Below, piece after piece: positions 63,101 through 64,000 of a stretch of 64,000 nt of DNA. The translations under genes and the position numbers were made by a program. Every line of letters starts with the position of its first letter. Position 1 is the first letter of the stretch. This DNA is from Hydractinia symbiolongicarpus (lineage: Eukaryota; Cnidaria; Hydrozoa; Anthoathecata; Hydractiniidae), in assembly GCF_029227915.1 (NCBI RefSeq), contig NC_079880.1, positions 26,779,501 through 26,843,500 on the forward strand, written 5' to 3'. Under the pieces are notes generated by a model. It did no database searches, was not told the origin of the DNA, and saw only the letters and a program-made list of their open reading frames with translations.

Positions 63101-64000
63101 GTCAAATTAAGAAGAATGATATTTCTTGTAGTCAAACTGGCTTATTTATAACATTTATCAGGTCACAGTCCAAAGTTTGTTCATTTAAGTCCCACAGTCA
63201 ATCGTTTCATTGTTAAAGGCGAAGCAACCTAGTACTATCAGAAAAATATCGCTAAATACATGTTGGTACGAATATGTGACGCAACCGTTGTAACTCAAAC
63301 TGATTGACATCGTTAGTAAGTCAATGAAATGTAGTTCTTGAAACTGTCGCTATTTCTTCAGCGCGCGATAACGGCCAGGATTGGTCCCACAGTAAAAAAT
63401 GACTTTTTTATTTAAATTTTTAAATGAAGTGCTACCACAGAGCCCAGTGTAATCGCTGAATTCCAGCAACCATGTGAATTAAGAAGAATGTTATTCCTTG
63501 GAAAGCAATTGGCTCATTTATCACATTTATAAAGTCAAATTCCAGAATCAGTTCAATTAATTCCCACAGTCAATCGTTTTACTGTTAAAAGCAATACAAC
63601 TTAGAAATATCGGAAGAAAATCACTTAATACATGTTGGTACGAATATGTGACGTAACCGATGTAACTCAAACGGATTGACACCGTTAGTAAGTCAATGAA
63701 ATGTAGTTCTTGAAACTTTCGCTATTTCGTCAGCGCGAACTAAGAGCTAGGATTGGTCCCACAGTAAAAAATAACTTATTTATCCTAATTTTTTAATAAA
63801 GTTCTACCACAGCGCCCAGTGTAATTGCTGAGTTCTAGCAATCTTGTCAAATTAAGAAAAATGTTATTTCTTGTAGTCAAACTGGCTCATTTATCACATT
63901 TATAAGATCAAAGTCCAAAATCAGTTCAATTAAGTCCCACAGTCAACCGTTTCACTTTTAAAAGCGATGCAACCTAGTATTATCCAAATACTATCGCTAA

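Larger units (their letters stand above)
36253..64000. repeat. Satellite array, right arm (74 monomers plus a partial one)
   Basis: The same ~372 bp satellite resumes immediately after the retrotransposon tail, in the same orientation and phase, and runs off the window end; the last monomer start is 63832. The first ~1 kb still has left-arm monomer types. From about 37.5 kb the mix changes. Types with GCGCGATAACG, AGTTCTTGAAACTTTCGCTATTTCG and TTCTTGGGTCC become common, and the left-arm GGAGTCCAATTGG type disappears apart from a hybrid monomer at about 47.75-47.95 kb. No other transposon or gene was seen in these 27.7 kb. Confidence 0.97.

Noticed and set aside
1-64000. CRISPR array, because of regular repeats
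   Set aside because: The repeats are 372 bp head-to-tail with no unique spacers, and the retrotransposon is of eukaryotic type. Satellite DNA explains the regularity.

Overview
The window is almost entirely one tandem satellite DNA, broken once by a retrotransposon. The basic repeat is about 372-373 bp. Consecutive monomer starts, marked by the phase word GTTCCAGC or ATTCCAGC, fall at 1, 373, 746, 1118, 1491, 1863, 2236, 2607, 2980, 3352 and 3724, and the phase can be followed to 63832. That gives about 90 monomers left of the insertion, and 74 plus a partial one to its right. The sequence is AT-rich and has no cellular gene, tRNA, rRNA or CRISPR array that I can see. A satellite with multi-monomer higher-order repeats (HORs) plus an apurinic-type endonuclease/reverse transcriptase non-LTR retrotransposon points to a eukaryote, most likely an invertebrate animal. 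The taxon cannot be fixed from the window. A long, locally homogenised array like this would suit centromeric, pericentromeric or subtelomeric heterochromatin, but that is inference.

Layout: 1-33550 is the left array. Its HORs are a 4-mer (1.49 kb, about 1.9-4.8 kb), a 7-mer (2.61 kb, 6.7-11.9 kb), a 3-mer (1.12 kb, 11.9-14.8 kb), a 5-mer (1.86 kb, 18.6-22.3 kb) nested in a 19-mer long-range duplication (about 7.08 kb, 16.2-27.6 kb), and another 4-mer directly beside the insertion. 33552-36250 is a 5'-truncated, plus-strand non-LTR retrotransposon. It has a long open frame (C-terminal endonuclease remnant, complete reverse transcriptase, C-terminal domain), a short 3' UTR with a nested hairpin, an AATAAA and an (AAG)7 tail. 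36253-64000 is the right array: a 3-mer passing into an 11-mer duplicated in tandem (4.10 kb, 38.3-46.5 kb), then 7/8-mer, 5-mer (1.86 kb, 53.8-59.3 kb) and 3/4-mer structures.

Monomer subfamilies differ between the arms. The 'GTATTCCTTGGAGTCC' type dominates the left arm and stops near 37.1 kb. The 'TTCTTGGGTCC' type is seen only from about 41.1 to 59.1 kb. The features worth a second look are the retrotransposon with its matching empty site one HOR unit upstream, three short gene-conversion-like patches each copied from the neighbouring monomer at a 372-bp offset, one rearranged 392-bp monomer, and a nearly invariant 45-bp core. I found no evidence of a multi-gene system. All comparisons were made by eye, so block edges are approximate unless stated.
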